Shown: positions 11,069-23,525 of the stretch, piece by piece
Position numbering within the stretch: the stretch's first letter is position 1
Layout of the letters: the number at the start of each line of letters is the position of its first letter
Origin: Pyropia haitanensis
Taxonomy: Eukaryota > Rhodophyta > Bangiophyceae > Bangiales > Bangiaceae
Assembly: GCA_008729055.1 (NCBI GenBank)
Contig: SDUX01000007.1
Span: 5,501,009-5,565,008 of the forward strand
Length of the DNA: 64,000 nt
Reading direction: 5' to 3'
The notes under the pieces: model-generated
Told to the model about the DNA's origin: nothing
What the model saw: the letters and a program-made list of their open reading frames with translations, nothing else
Databases searched by the model: none
Position numbers and translations under genes: made by a program

Positions 11069-12060
11069 TCACGGGGGCAGTGGCGGCGCCGGCTCGGCCG
11101 CCGCCGTCGCGGGTTTCTTGACCGCCTCCACCACTGGGTGCGCCGCCCTCGCCGTCGCGACGGCTGCTGCCGCCGTCGCCGTGGCGTCTGTCGCGCCCGC
11201 CACGCCCGCCGCAACGCGGTGGCCAAAAACTGCGGGCGATGAGGCGGCGGGGGCAACGCCACCGGTGGACCCAGCCCCCGTCATACCCGCCAGTGGGGAA
11301 CAGAGGGTGCAGACGAGGAAGGGAAAGTGGCGGGAGGGACAAGGAGGAGTGGAGGGGTGGGGTAGGAGAAGAAGACGGGCTGAGTACCACCACCGCCGGC
11401 GTCATCCGCTTGGGGCCGCACACGAGGAGGGGAGAGAGGTGCGGCTGCGGCCGTTCCCGTCGACGGGGGATGGGCTGCGGAGTCGCGCGGGGACATCAAG
11501 ACCACCTGGAAGGCCAGGCGGTGGCGGCGGCGGCGGAGGGGGGTCGGGGGGCCGCATGGCGCCGCCCGTTGCCGGGTGCGCCGCCAGTCGGTGGCCGCCG
11601 TCGCGTGTGGCGCGACTGCCGAGCGGCCAGCCGCCCAGCCCCGACTGTGCTACTGGCGGCGGCGAGGGGGGGGAAGGGAAGCGCTTGCTCAGCGCCCAGA
11701 CTGCCCGCCCGAGGCGGCCGACCGCCCCTGCCCCTCCTTCCCGTCCCTCTCATGACGTACGCGGCGACGGGGGGGGCGGCGGCGCGGCGTGCCGCGACCG
11801 TGCGCCGGCCGTCGCTGCCGTAGCCGCCGCGCGGCGTCGCGGGCGGCGGGCGGCGGCGGGGGCGGAACTAGACTGCCCCGCCGCGCGCGCTTGAAGGCGC
11901 GCCGCGGGGCCGGGTGTGGGCTGACGGGCGCGCCGTGGCCGTTCTCTTTGAGTTTTCGGATGGTAGTGCCAGCCGTGGCCGCCCTGGTGACGACGGCCGC
12001 CCCGTGAGCGGTGACGGCGGCGATGGCGGCTGCGGCGGCGGGCGCCGTAGAGGATGGCCA
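11069..12060 (-). CDS. Tentative gene fragment(s), unrecognised
   Basis: Two stretches on the minus strand look more coding-like than their surroundings. One, about 11,770-12,060, carries AAVTAHGAAVVTRAATAG then TTIRKLKENGHGAPVSP and a basic segment, and runs into a GTACGT donor at about 11,758. The other, 11,069-11,240, follows a good acceptor (cgcccgcag) and reads FGHRVAAGVAGATDATA, then HPVVEAVKKPATAAAEP and a stop. Joining them needs a frame change, possible at the C-run at 11,768-11,775. I recognise no family and no start codon, so the gene model is speculative. Confidence 0.2.
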
Positions 12061-12781
12061 CGGGGTGGGGCCCGCGGGGAGCGGCCGTCGGCGGCGGGGG
12101 TGCCGTCCGTGGGTCGAGTTTGACGGTAGTGGGGCGTGGGGACGCCGCCGCTGCCGCCGCCGCGTCCTGCCTTGTGAGGGGGACCGAGTGGTATCACTGT
12201 CGCGGCGACCGGACGGGCGGGGGAGCGGAGTGACGGGTAGGGGATGGCGGGAGGAGGGGAGCCGGGAAGGGGAGCTGTCGGCAGCCTGGCCGCCGCCACC
12301 GCCGCTGCGTGCCACCGCCACGTCTACCCGCCGGTCCAATGGCCGGCGGCGTGGCGGCGGGGGGTGTCGCGGCGGGAGTGGCGGGGAGGTACCGGCGGCA
12401 ACGGGGCGCGTCACGCAGGCGGGGGAGGGTAGGCACGCCGACGCGCGGCTGCTGCCGTGCGCCGGCCGCGCCAACCGCGACCGGCGGTTCAAGAACCCGT
12501 TCCTTTGGCGGACACACCGCTGCCTACCTTCTCCTGCGCTGGCGGCCGCGATCGCAGCGCCGAGACGTGCCTACATATTCCGTGCCCCGCCCGCGCTGAC
12601 CGCCACCGTCGGTTCATAGGACCCTACACATGACGTTCATAGACCATACAACACGCGCACGGGACACCCGCGCGTCGCCATCCCTCCCCCTCCAACCATC
12701 CAGACCACCCCCTCGCACCCGGCCCCCCCCACCCCCTTTGCCACAACCCGACCTGCCGTGCGCACACCCCGCGTTCTACAC
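12061..12781. other. Intergenic 3' flank of the methionine synthase gene
   Basis: No frame here shows a recognisable domain. The segment just downstream of the methionine synthase stop is C-rich. Confidence 0.3.
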
Positions 12782-15700
12782 CTAAATGTCCGTATCGTAT
12801 GACAGGATGGGCCGCAGCCACTTCTCCGCGTCCAGCTTGGACAGGCCCTTGCGGCGCGCGTAGTCCTCGGCCTGGTCGCGCTGGATCTTGCCGACCGCAA
12901 AGTACTGCGACTGCTCATGCGCAAAGTAGAGGCCCGACACGGACGCGGCCGGCGTCATGGCGAGCGACTCGGTGAGACCAATGCCGACCTCGTCCGCCTT
13001 GAGGACGTTCCACATCCGCCACTTCTCCGAGTGGTCGGGCTGCGACGGGTAGCCGGGCGCGGGGCGGATGCCCTGGTACTTGATCTTAATCAGGTCCTCG
13101 GCGGAGAGAGTCTCGGCCGAGGCGTAACCCCAGTGGTCCCGCCGTACCTCCTCGTGCAGGTACTCGGCAAACGCCTCGGCAAGACGGTCGGCGAGCGCCT
13201 CGGACATGATGGCGCCATAGTCGTCCAGTTCCTTTTTGTGCGACGCGATCAGCTCGTCCGCGCCAATGCCGGCGGTAACCGCAAACATGCCCACATAGTC
13301 CTTGATGCCTCGGGGAGCCACAAAGTCCGACATGGCCAGGTACGTGGCGTCGTCCGCCTCCTTCTCTGCCTGCTGGCGGAGGGTGTGGAGTGTCTCGAGG
13401 CGCGTCGAGTCATCCCGTGTCTCATCATCTGAGTAGAGCTCAATGTCGTCACCAACCGTGTTGGCGGGCCAGAAACCAATGACGCCATTCAGCTTGAGCG
13501 TCCGGTTCTTGGCGTAGCTCGCGAGAAGCGCGTTGGCCTCGTCAAACAGCTTCTTGGCCTCGGCGCCAACCGCGGCGTCGTTGAAAATCTTGGGGTACCC
13601 GCGGTTGGGGTACTTGCCCCGCAGCTGCCACACCTGGAAGAAGGGGTTCCAGTCCACGTACGGGAGCACCTTGTCAATGGGGAAGTCTACCAGCTTCTTC
13701 ACGCCCAGGAAGGAGGGCTTGCACACGGGCGGCAGCTTGGCAAAGTCCACCGCCAGCTTCCGCTCCCGCGCAGTCGCCAACGAGACGTACTTGCGCTCCT
13801 CAAGGCCGGAGTAGTGCTCCTCCCGCAGCTCCTCGTACTCGTCGGCCACATCCGCCATGAAGTCCTCCTGGTTCTTCGGGTCCAGCAGAGACGAGATGAC
13901 TGACACCGACCGGGACGCGTCCAGCACGTGCACGACAGAGCCGCCGTAGCGGGGCGCCACCTTGACCGCCGTGTGCATCTTGGAGGTGGTGGCGCCCCCA
14001 ATCAGCAGCGGCATCTTGAGACCGGCCTTCTCCATCTTGTCCGCGACAAACACCATCTCGTCGAGCGAGGGGGTGATGAGACCCGAGAGGCCCACCACAT
14101 CCGCCTTCATTTCAATCGCCGTCTCGATGATTTTGTCTGCCGGCGTCATGACACCCAGGTCCTCCACGTAAATATTGTTGCAAGAGCACACCACCTTGAC
14201 AATGTTCTTGCCTGCAGATGGTCCCACCACGAGGGACAGGTGGCAGGTAGAGAGAACGTGTCAACAAAAGCAGAGAGAGGCCAAAGACGAAATGTCATGA
14301 ACATGGTTAGTACAGTGAGCAAACCGCGTGGAACAATAAAAAGGAAGCCCATAGGACAAGCAAGGCAGCCCAGCCACCAACAAAAATTCCACCACAAAGC
14401 GACTCCCTCTCCTCCGCCCGCCATCGGCCACACAAAACATACCGATGTCATGAACGTCACCCTTGACAGTCGCAATGACCATCTTGCCCGCGTACATGTC
14501 CTCCTCCGAAGCAGCTTCCCCCCGCTTCAGCGCTTCCTCGGCCTCCAGCGCCCGCGCTGCCTCCATGTATGGGATGAGCACAGCCACAGCCTTCTTCATC
14601 ACACGCGCCGACTTGATGACCTGCGGCAGGAAGAGCTTGCCTTCCCCAAACAGCTTGCCCACAATTCGCATCCCGTCCATCAGGGGGCCCTCAATCACCT
14701 CGAGAGGCTTGGAGTACGCATGCCGCGCCTCCTCCGTATCGTTCACCACGTGCTCGTCAATGCCCTTGACCAGCGCGTAGGAGAGGCGCTCCTCGACGGT
14801 CAGGTCCCGCCACTTGTTCTTCTCCTCGTCCGTCTGCCTCTTGACACCCTTGCCCATCGTGAGAGAATGCGCCAGCAACGCCTCGGTGGCTTCGTCATTC
14901 CGGTTGAGGAGCACATCCTCAATCAGCTTGAGCAGGTTCTCGGGAATGTCCGTGTACACGGGGATGAGCCCCGCATTGACAATGCCCATGTCCATTCCCC
15001 GCTTGATGCCATGGTACAAAAAGGCACTGTGCATGCACTCGCGCAGGTACGTGTTGCCACGGAAGGAGAAGGAGATGTTGGACACACCGCCCGAGACGTG
15101 AGCACCCGGCAGCGTCTTACGAATCGCCTCGGTGGCGTCAAAGAAGGAAACGGCGTACGAGTTGTGCTCCTCAATGCCCGTCGCGACGGTCAGGATGTTG
15201 GGGTCAAAGATGATGTCGTGGGGGTAAAACCCAACCTCATCCACCAGGATACGGTATGCGCGGGTGCAGATGCGGATCTTGTCCTCTGTCGTCGCCGCCT
15301 GGCCTTCCTCGTCAAACGCCATGACCACCACCGCTGCACCGTAGCGCTGCACCAGACGGGCGTGGCGGCGGAACTCGTCCTCCCCCGACTTGAGCGAGAT
15401 GGAGTTGACAATGCACTTGCCCTGCGTGCACATGAGGCCCTGCTCAATGACCCCAAACTTGGACGAGTCAATCATGAACGGCACCTTGGCCACGTCCGGC
15501 TCGGTCGCCAGCAGGTTGCAAAACCGCCGCATGACCGCGTGGCTGTCCAGCAGACCCTCATCAAAGTTGAGGTCAATGACCTGCGCGCCATTCTCCACCT
15601 GCTTCAGCGCAATCTCCAGCATCTTGTCATAGTTGCCCGCAATGACGTGCTTCTTAAACAGGATGGAGCCAGCAACGTTGCAGCGCTCCCCGACATTGAC

Positions 15701-16801
15701 AAAGTTGACCATGGCGGGGTCCAGAACAAAAGGCTCGAGCCCGGACAGGCGCAGCATGTCGGGCTGCACCTTGGGCACGTGCGGCTTGGCCTCTGCAAAG
15801 GTCGCCACAATCGCCGCGATGTGGTCAGGCGTCGAGCCGCAACAGCCACCCACCACATTCACCAGCCGGTCAGTCCCAAACGACGCGAGCTCATCGCCCA
15901 TCTCAGACGGCTTCTGGTCGTACCCGCCCATCGCGTTGGGCAACCCCGCATTAGGGTACGCAATGATAAAGGCGTCTGAGCAGAGGCCGAGGCGTTCAAT
16001 GTACGACTTCATGTCCTTGGCGCCAAGCGCGCAGTTGAGGCCGACGCAAAACGGGCGCGCGTGCGCGACGCTCGTCCAAAACGCCTCGGTCGTCTGGCCC
16101 GACAGCGTCCGCCCTGACGCGTCTACAATCGTGCCCGACACAAAGACGGGGAGCTTCTCCAGCTCGGGGTGCTCTGCAAAGTACGTGTCAATGGCAAACA
16201 GCGCGGCCTTGGCGTTGAGCGTGTCAAAGATGGTCTCGACCAGCAGCACGTGCACGCCGCCCGCAACAAGCGCTTCAATCTGCGCCGTGTACGCCTCGGC
16301 CACCTCGGAAAAGGTGATGTTGCGGAATGCCGGGTCGTTCACGTCGGGCGAGATGGACAGCGTCCGGTTGGTGGGCCCGATGGCGCCCAGTACGTAGCGT
16401 TTGCGGTCGGGCGTCGACGCGGCGGCGGCCGCCTCGCACGCCACCTTAGCCGACTGAAAGTTGATGTCGTACACGTCCTTGGGGTCCCGGTCCAGCTCAT
16501 AGTCGGCCTGCGCAATGGACGTGCCCGAAAACGTGTTGGTTTCGATAAAGTCCGCGCCCGCCGCGAGGTACTTGTCGTGGATGGCGCGGATAACGTCCGG
16601 CCGCGTCACTGACAGGATGTCATTGTTGCCCTTGAGGTCGTGGCTGTGGTTTGCGTACCGCTCGCCGCGGAAGCTCGCCTCGGACAGCTTGTAGTCCTGG
16701 ATCATGGTGCCCATGGCGCCGTCAATAAACATGACGCGGCGCTGCATGGCGGCGCGGAGCTCGCCAAAAATGGCGGGCTCCCCCTCCACTGGCTGCGCCA
16801 T
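12782..16801 (-). CDS. METH: Cobalamin-dependent methionine synthase
   Basis: Transfers the methyl group of 5-methyl-tetrahydrofolate to homocysteine through cob(I)alamin. Two exons, complement 14443-16801 and 12782-14211, flank a 231-bp intron (donor GTATGT, acceptor TGCAG) and give 1262 aa, the normal MetH length. All four modules are present. The homocysteine domain has zinc ligands Cys257 (VGLNC) and Cys320-Cys321 (VGGCCGST). The pterin domain has [12 protein letters not shown] and [10 protein letters not shown]. The B12 domain has DVHDIGKN at 782-789, whose His784 is the lower axial cobalt ligand and is split by the intron. The AdoMet-reactivation domain has [12 protein letters not shown] and ends SYDTDI. 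The start ATG at 16801 sits in gccatcATGG. Codon use is less Ala/Gly-biased than in neighbouring genes and there is no frame slip, as expected under strong constraint. Expected location is the cytosol. Confidence 0.97.
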
Positions 16802-19093
16802 GATGGCGGCAGGGGACGGGCGCCGCAGCCGCTGCACGGCGGCAGGCCCCGAGCAGCAACAACCGTACCACCGTCAACAGGGATGGCGGTGGTGGTGGCG
16901 GGAGGGGGGGGCCAGGGGCCGGGACAGGGGGGGTGGCACAAGCGTGGAAAGGGGCAAGAAGGGAGAGGTAGGTGGCGGCGTCAACAAGCGTGTCCGCCGT
17001 GAAGCGGTGGTGGCGGTAGAGTCGTGGGGCGACTATTCTCGTCTGGCAAGACAGAGCAGGCGCTCGTCACCGACGGCCGCGGCGGGGCAGCGAAGCAGCG
17101 TGCCACGGGGTGGCTGTACTGCACGGCGGCTACGCCAGGGAGGGGAGGGCGTGACGACGGCCAGCGGCTCGTGCGCGTGCAGGCAGCACGGTGGGTCCAC
17201 GGGCGGTCGGCAAGCCGCCGCGCTGACGACACGGTCCCGCACAGGACGCGGCTGGCACGGCGGCCGTCAGCCGGCGACGAAGGGCGAGACAGCGCGGCCC
17301 ACCGCTCGCGGAGGGACTGGGCGGTGGTCGTGGGTCGAGGCGCGGCGGAGAGCGAGACGACGCCCGTGCCGCCGCCGTGCGGGGTCTCAAGCCTGGCAGC
17401 CTGGAGGGTGGGGCTGGCGGCTCTCTGTCACGGCCCGGGTTGGGCCACCGTGACGACGACAAACAAAGCCCTCCCTCACAACTTCAGCGTGGATACCGCG
17501 GTGTGCCGTCTAAACCGCCTCAAGTCGGGAAGAATGGGGCGCGGCTGCCTGTGAGGTGGGCGTCTCTGTCCACAGACGATGGTCGATACGTGGATTGTGA
17601 TCCTGCGGTGGTCAAGGTGTGACCTCGGCGGGAATTGAGAAACAAGCAAGCATGCCGACGATGACCAGTGAAGAGGGCCCACACACAAGTAGTGTACTCG
17701 GCCGGATGTGAGTACTTGCGAAGCGCAAACCGCTCACCCAACCAAATTAGAACCCCGCGCGCCCCGCTGAAACGCCCCTCTGACGTGGCTCTCCTGCTGG
17801 CGCATAAACCGGCAGGGCCTCTCTTGCGAGCCCCGCTCCACCGGTGTCGGTCACCTCCTTGCTGCACCCACCAGCCGGCGCTGCTCACCAGCACCGCTGC
17901 CCGCGTGTCTGCTGCAGCCGCACCACCGCGTCTACGCCGCCGCGACCGCCGCGACCGCGGCGGCCACCCAACCGCCGCCGCTGCCGCCACCCGGCCCTTG
18001 CCGCGGCGGCCAGACCGGCGCGGTCACCCGACCGCCACCGCGGCAGTTCGACCGTGGCTACTCGACCTCCGCCGCGGTCATCCAAACACCAGTCCGACTC
18101 ACGCCCGCACCCCCGACCCCGGGCGCTGCCTCTGCCCGCGGCAGCGGTTGCGGCGGCGGCGGTGGCGGCGGCGGCGGGCCGTCGCCATCGGCCGGCTGCA
18201 GACGTGGGCCGCTCGCTGCCATCCGCGGCCAGGCGTGGCCATCCCCCGCCCCGCAGCCGCGGCCGCCCATCCCCAGCCGCGGCCGCCCACCCGCAGCCGC
18301 GGCCGCCCACTCGCAGACGCGGCCGCCTCCTCGTACGCTGGCGCCGCTAAGTGCGCTGGCGGCTCTCTCGCCCCCCCTTTCTCCCTCTTCCCGCCAATCG
18401 CATCCCCCGCCGCTCCCCTGCCACCACTCATCGCCCGACGCCGCGTCGTCTACAGAGGCTGCTCCTGGTGGTGGCCTCCCCTCCCTCCCCTGCCCTCCCC
18501 CCCAACGCCCCGTTTGCCTACGGACGCTGACTAGGGTGTGGCGACCGTCGCCAGGTGAGTCCACCACCTCGGGCGGCGGCAAAGGTCAGCGGCAACGGGG
18601 GTGACAGCCGCGGTGGCAGAGGTGGTGGTGACGACATCGGCGGTGGGAGTGGCGGTGGTGGAGGTAGGGCGGCGCCTCCCTCTGCTCCACTTGCCTTCCC
18701 TCCCTCCTCCTTCCTCTCCCCCTATTCCCCTCTCTCCCCTTGCTGGTCTCTTCTCCTTTACCCCCTCACCTATTCTCGCCCCCCTTTCCCTCGTGGCACC
18801 TCATGCGGCTGACCGCCGCCGTCGGTGGGCGGGTGCGGCGGCGGCGGCGGCGGCGGGGCGGGTGTGGCACGCGGGGATTGTGTCACTGAGGCGCTTAGCC
18901 GTTGTGGCAAGGCATCGGCGCGCCCTCCCCGCGGGACCTTGGTGGCTGGCCACCCCGGTCGCCGACACCCACCGTCGTCGTCCGCCTGGCGTTTGCTTGG
19001 GGCGCGCTCACTTTTTTGGTGCGTCTCGTCCCCGCCCTTTCCCCCCCTTGCCTCTCTTTCCTCCTTCTCGCCCCCCCTTCGCCCGCCAACATC
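16802..19093. other. Divergent intergenic region, 2.3 kb, with a short tandem repeat
   Basis: Separates the methionine synthase start from the transporter start. ORFs exist on both strands but are Arg/Pro/Ala-rich shadows of each other. A 20-bp imperfect tandem repeat lies at about 18,250-18,330. The last 75 bp before 19,094 are strongly pyrimidine-rich (C/T blocks), like other leaders in this window. Confidence 0.35.
18250..18330. repeat. Four-copy 20-bp tandem repeat
   Basis: The unit CAGCCGCGGCCGCCCAYCCS is repeated about four times head to tail with one to three changes per copy; the last copy is the most diverged. It lies in non-coding sequence upstream of the DMT transporter gene. Confidence 0.7.
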
Positions 19094-21918
19094 ATGAAGC
19101 GCACCCTCTTTACCCGCAACCGCTTGGTCACCGCGGCGACTCGCTGGTACCGGCGGCTGCCGCACGTGCCCGGCGGGGGCCCCCGCGTCGCCCTGTCCGC
19201 CGCGTTGTTTGTTGCGACCGGCCTCGCGCAGACGCTCATTGTCCAGTCGCTGCTCTACTCGGGGGGGGGGGACCGCCGGACGCTGCTGCTCGCGCTGCCC
19301 AATTACGTCGGCATCACGTTGGTGGCGGTCGTGGGCGGGCCCGCCTTTCGTGCCCTCGACGGGTTGGGCGTGTGGTGTGGGACGCCCCGGGGGGGCGCCG
19401 CCGAGAAGGCCGGGGCGGGGGGGGGGGCGCCTGCGGCGGTGGCAACTGGGGGTGGTGGGGGGGGTGGAAGCGGGGGGGGTATCACCGTCGCTGGCAGCGG
19501 AGGCAGCAGCGGCGGCGTCTCGGGCGCCCCGTTTGGCACTGCCTCGTCGTCGGCGTCGGCGGCCGCAGCGGCGGCGGCGGCGGCGTCCCCCTCGGCCGCC
19601 CGCAACCGCGTGCACGCGGTGGCGTACGGCACCCCCCCCCCTCCCTCCCTCCGCGGTGCGCCCTGGTACGCGACCGCCCTCCACCCCGAGCGCCGCCGCC
19701 TGTTCCTTCTCGCCGTCAATGAGTGCGGCGGCTTTGTCGCGGGTATTAGCGGCATTGCGATTGCCGGGTCGGGGTTGTATCAGGTGGTCTTTTCGGGTGG
19801 GACCGTCGTGACGGCGGTGCTGTCGGTGGCGTTTCTGAAGCGCCGGCTCAGCGCCGCGCAGTGGGCGGCGGTGGGGGTGATTACGAGCGGGCTGCTGGTG
19901 ACGGCGGCGGGGCAGGTGCGGCCGGCGGGGGGGGGAAGGGGGGGGGGGTGCTGACGGGCATCTGCTTTGTGCTCGTCAGCTGTGGGTTTTACAGGTACGT
20001 GTCTGGGGGGGCAAGCGGTCGTGGGCGGGGGGGGGCGGCAGTTGGGGGCGTGAGGAGGGGGCGGGAAGCGTGAAGGCTGTTTGGCAATGTGGAAGGTGGC
20101 GGCGGAAGCTGGGTCAACGCCTCCCTGTGCCGCGTGGGGGGTGGAGGTGGGGTGAGCAGACTGGCTGCCCTTCCGGCTGCCTGCTTCGTGGGCCACGGGC
20201 TGCTATGCACCTTTTCCCGGCACTACTGCTTTCATGGCTGCGACTGACACGCCATGCCGCCACTGTGTCTGCTGATGCTCTTGTCATGTGTGTTGCCCTT
20301 TCATTTCCCCGTCCCGTGCCGCTCCCCCCCCCCCCGTCTTCACAGTGCAAACTACGTCATCCAAGAGTACTTGCTGTCCGAGGCTGCCGCGGCAGGTGGC
20401 GGTGGCGGCCAGTACAAGCCGCTCCCGTCGGACGAAGGGGCGGTATCGGACGGGGTGTCCCCCCCTTCGCCACGCGCCGGGCGCGCCGCCCCCCACCCCC
20501 CGCTGGAGCTCCCCCCCCCCTCGGGGCAGGACCTATCGCTCTACACGGGCGGCACCTGCTTGGTCGTCTTTTCCGTCTACGTGCTGGTGCACACGGTGCC
20601 GCACTGGGGGGACTGGGTGACCGCGTCGATCGCGCGGCAGCACGGCGTGACGGCCGTCATTGGCGGGCAGTACGCCGCGCTGACTGCCGCGAGCTACGCG
20701 CACGCCGTCGCGCACTATGACCTCGTCGCGACGGTGGGGGCGGGTACGTTGGTGGGGCCCGCATCGGAATTGAGGGGTGGAGGGGGGAAGGTGGCGTTTG
20801 GAGGGGAGCGCGGACTGGGGGGCCGGAAAGAGTGGGGTGAGAGGGGCGGGAACAGCAGACGTCAGAGTGTTGGGTGGAGGCAGGGCCACCACCAGTGGGC
20901 GACGGAGCGGATGGAGGTCGTGCGGGGTGGTGTGCCGGGGGGTGCGGGACCGTGAAGAGCTTGGGAGGCTGACCGCTGCTGTGACCGTTACCCGTTGCCT
21001 CGCTGTCTGTGCCTGCTGCCCTTGCTTGCGCACCCTTTTCTTTGGTTGACCCGTTGCCCTGCCCACTCCATCCCCCCCCTTCTGTGTTCAACCCGCCAGT
21101 GCCCATTGGCGTTCTCAACGCCCTGCGTGCCGTGTCGGTCTTTGCGGCGTCCGCGCTGCTCTTTTGCGCGACGCAGGCGTCCCAGTGCTTCAACCCGCGC
21201 AAGGGCGTCGCGACCGCCACGGTCATTGTCGGCGCGGTCGGCTACTCGCTCGCCGCCGCCGCCGCGTCGCGGCCGCGCCCGCTACCAGCTGCCTCGTCCA
21301 CCCCGGGAGGGGTGGTTCCCGCGGCCACGCCCGCCACCGCGGCCACGTCGCGGTCGCCCCGGCCACTGCTGTCGATCAGCAGCAGCCTCTCGTCGCGACC
21401 CGCGGCGGCTGCGGCCGCCGCCACCGCCGCCGCGGCGACGAAGGTAGCGGGGACGCCCGCGACCGGCGGCGGCGCCAACCTCCCGTCAAGGACACCGCCC
21501 GTCGTGCAGCCGTCAGGGAGCGGCTACCACTCGCCCGCCCTTGCCCGCCCCCCCACCCCCCCCGCCACGTCGCCGGTGGCTGCACCCTCCGCGACGCACG
21601 GGGCGCTCCCCCCCCCCGCGGCGGCGGCGGCGGCCGCCGCCGGCTCTAGCCCCGCGTCCACCTCCCCGGCGTCGGTGGTGCCGGGCGGGCGGCGGTCACG
21701 GCCATCACCGCCTCAGCTCTCGCCGTCCACGTCGCTGCCAGTGGCCAAGCGGGCGCCGGTGGTCGCGCCCGCCACCCCTACCCCCCGCACTACCACCACC
21801 ACCACCACCACCACCATCACCGCCACCCCTGCCGCCGCCACGGCCCCTGCAACAGTGGCGGTGGCGGCGGCGGCACCCGCAAGGGGGGCTCCCATCGACG
21901 GTCGCCGGCGGTCCCGCC

Positions 21919-21955
<37 letters not shown>

Positions 21956-22178
21956 TAGAGCTTCCGTTGCGGCCGTCGCGGCCGCCCCCGCAGTGGCCGC
22001 CGCGGCTGCCGCGAGGCGACTGCTGGGGCGCTCTGTATCGGTGGGCGGCGACGGCGGCGGCGGCGGAGGCGGCGGCTGGTGGCCAGCGGCCGGCGGCTGG
22101 CCGCGCGGCGGCGGCGTGCTCGGCGTTGGCGCAGGCGGCGACCGGAGCCCGACGCTGGTGGCCGCGCGCCATCTGTAG
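19094..22178 (+). CDS. DMT-superfamily transporter (SLC35-like), three exons
   Basis: A polytopic transporter of the drug/metabolite family, whose members move nucleotide sugars, triose phosphates or other organic solutes across Golgi, plastid or vacuole membranes. Exons: 19094-19994, 20346-20743 and 21100-22178. Donors are AG|GTACGTG and GG|GTACGTTG; phases 2 and 1 match across the joins. Hydrophobic segments include VALSAALFVATGLAQTLI, LLLALPNYVGITLVAVVGG, YQVVFSGGTVVTAVLSVAFL followed by KRRLSAAQW (the conserved EamA-type loop), then VGVITSGLLVTAAG. Exon 2 carries GTCLVVFSVYVLVH and exon 3 AVSVFAASALLFCATQAS. A Gly/Ala loop of about 90 residues interrupts the first half. After about nt 21,290 the tail is 290 residues of Pro/Ser/Thr/Ala. 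One frame change falls at the G9/G11 runs (19,927-19,948). Substrate unknown. Confidence 0.65.
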
Positions 22179-22997
22179 CGCGCCCGTGGGGCCCCTGCCC
22201 CCGCCTGCCGCCGCCACCCTTCCCCTTACGTTTGTCTTCCTTCGTCCACTTTTTCGTGTGTTTCCTCTCTCTGCGCGACAGCCGCGCGTGCGTTGTTTTC
22301 GTGTGTACATAGGCACAGCACAGGACTGTACGTACCATCCCGCATCTTGGGTTTGCGTTCTCCCGTGTGGCGCTGCCGCTTGGGGCGGGTGCCACCCGGT
22401 CTGGGAGCGGTGCCCAGCGGCGTCCGCGGCCAGCGCCCGCCTCCCCGCTCCGCCCCTTCCGCCGCGCCTCGCCCGCACCCGCCCACTTTGCGCGAACCGC
22501 GGCGCGTGCGCTCCCGCGTCGGCCGCACCAGGAGCTACGGGCGCGCGCGGGCGGCGACCAGCGCAAAAAAAGAAAGGCCCCGACCGTGTCCCTGTGTGCG
22601 CCGCGGGCGGACGTGTCCGCGGAGCACCGCCTCGGCCACGGCGGCCCGCCGACGCCGCCCCCTTCCAGAGCGCGTCGGTCTCGCAAAGGGGGAGGACAGT
22701 GCGGACGGGAGGTAGGCGGGTCCCGCCTCCCACCGCGCCCCACCACCCACCCATTCTTCCCGCCACCTCCCAACGACTCACCGCTCCAACCAGCACACTG
22801 CCCACTTCTGGTGCCTACCCCCTCCCCTTCGCGCCGAACCTCCCACACCCCCTCTCCACGCAACGACGCCACCCTAACCGCCCAAGCCGCCCCCATCCAA
22901 CCCAAGCCAGCCCACTCACCGTCGACGACACCCAGGACCCCCCCACTCGCCCCCCCCCCCAACCTGCTGCCCACCACACCATTCCGGTGGACGCGCG
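22179..22997. other. Convergent intergenic region
   Basis: The transporter and maspardin-like genes point at each other here, so this is their shared 3' flank. A T-rich stretch follows the transporter stop at about 22,220-22,270, and 22,840-22,990 is C-rich. No supported ORF. Confidence 0.4.
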
Positions 22998-23472
22998 TCA
23001 CCACTTCCCCCGCACCTCATTAACAGAGTAGGCGCTGCGCGTCCATGCGGCCAGCCGCTCGTCCTCCTCTTCGCTCGCCGCCGTCGCCGCGGCGCCACCG
23101 CCGCCGCCGTCAACCACGCCGCCGTCGCCGTCGCCGCCGCTGCCGCCACCTCCGCCCGGCGGCACACCCGATGTCTCCCCACCACGGGCGGTGGGGCGAA
23201 GCGGGTCGGCCGGCCCGCCAGCGGGCAGCGGCGTGGCGGCGGCGGCGGCCGTGGCGGCAGCGGCGGCGGGGGGGGTGGCGACCAACGGGGTGGCCGCTTC
23301 GGCCGCAGCGGGCGCGGCCTGGGGGGACGCGCCCGACGACCGCAACAGCGGGGCCGGCGGCGGCGGCGGCGCGCCGTCGCCGAGCGACACGGCTGACAGG
23401 GCGGGCGACGACTTATCGCCCGCGTCCGACGCGCCCACCGCCCGCGCCGACGGCGACGGGGACGACAACCCA

Positions 23473-23525
<53 letters not shown>

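Noticed and set aside
13600..15070. GTACGT/ACGTAC motifs inside the methionine synthase exons as extra introns
   Set aside because: Protein homology is continuous across them, so they are ordinary Tyr-Val or Val-Arg codons.
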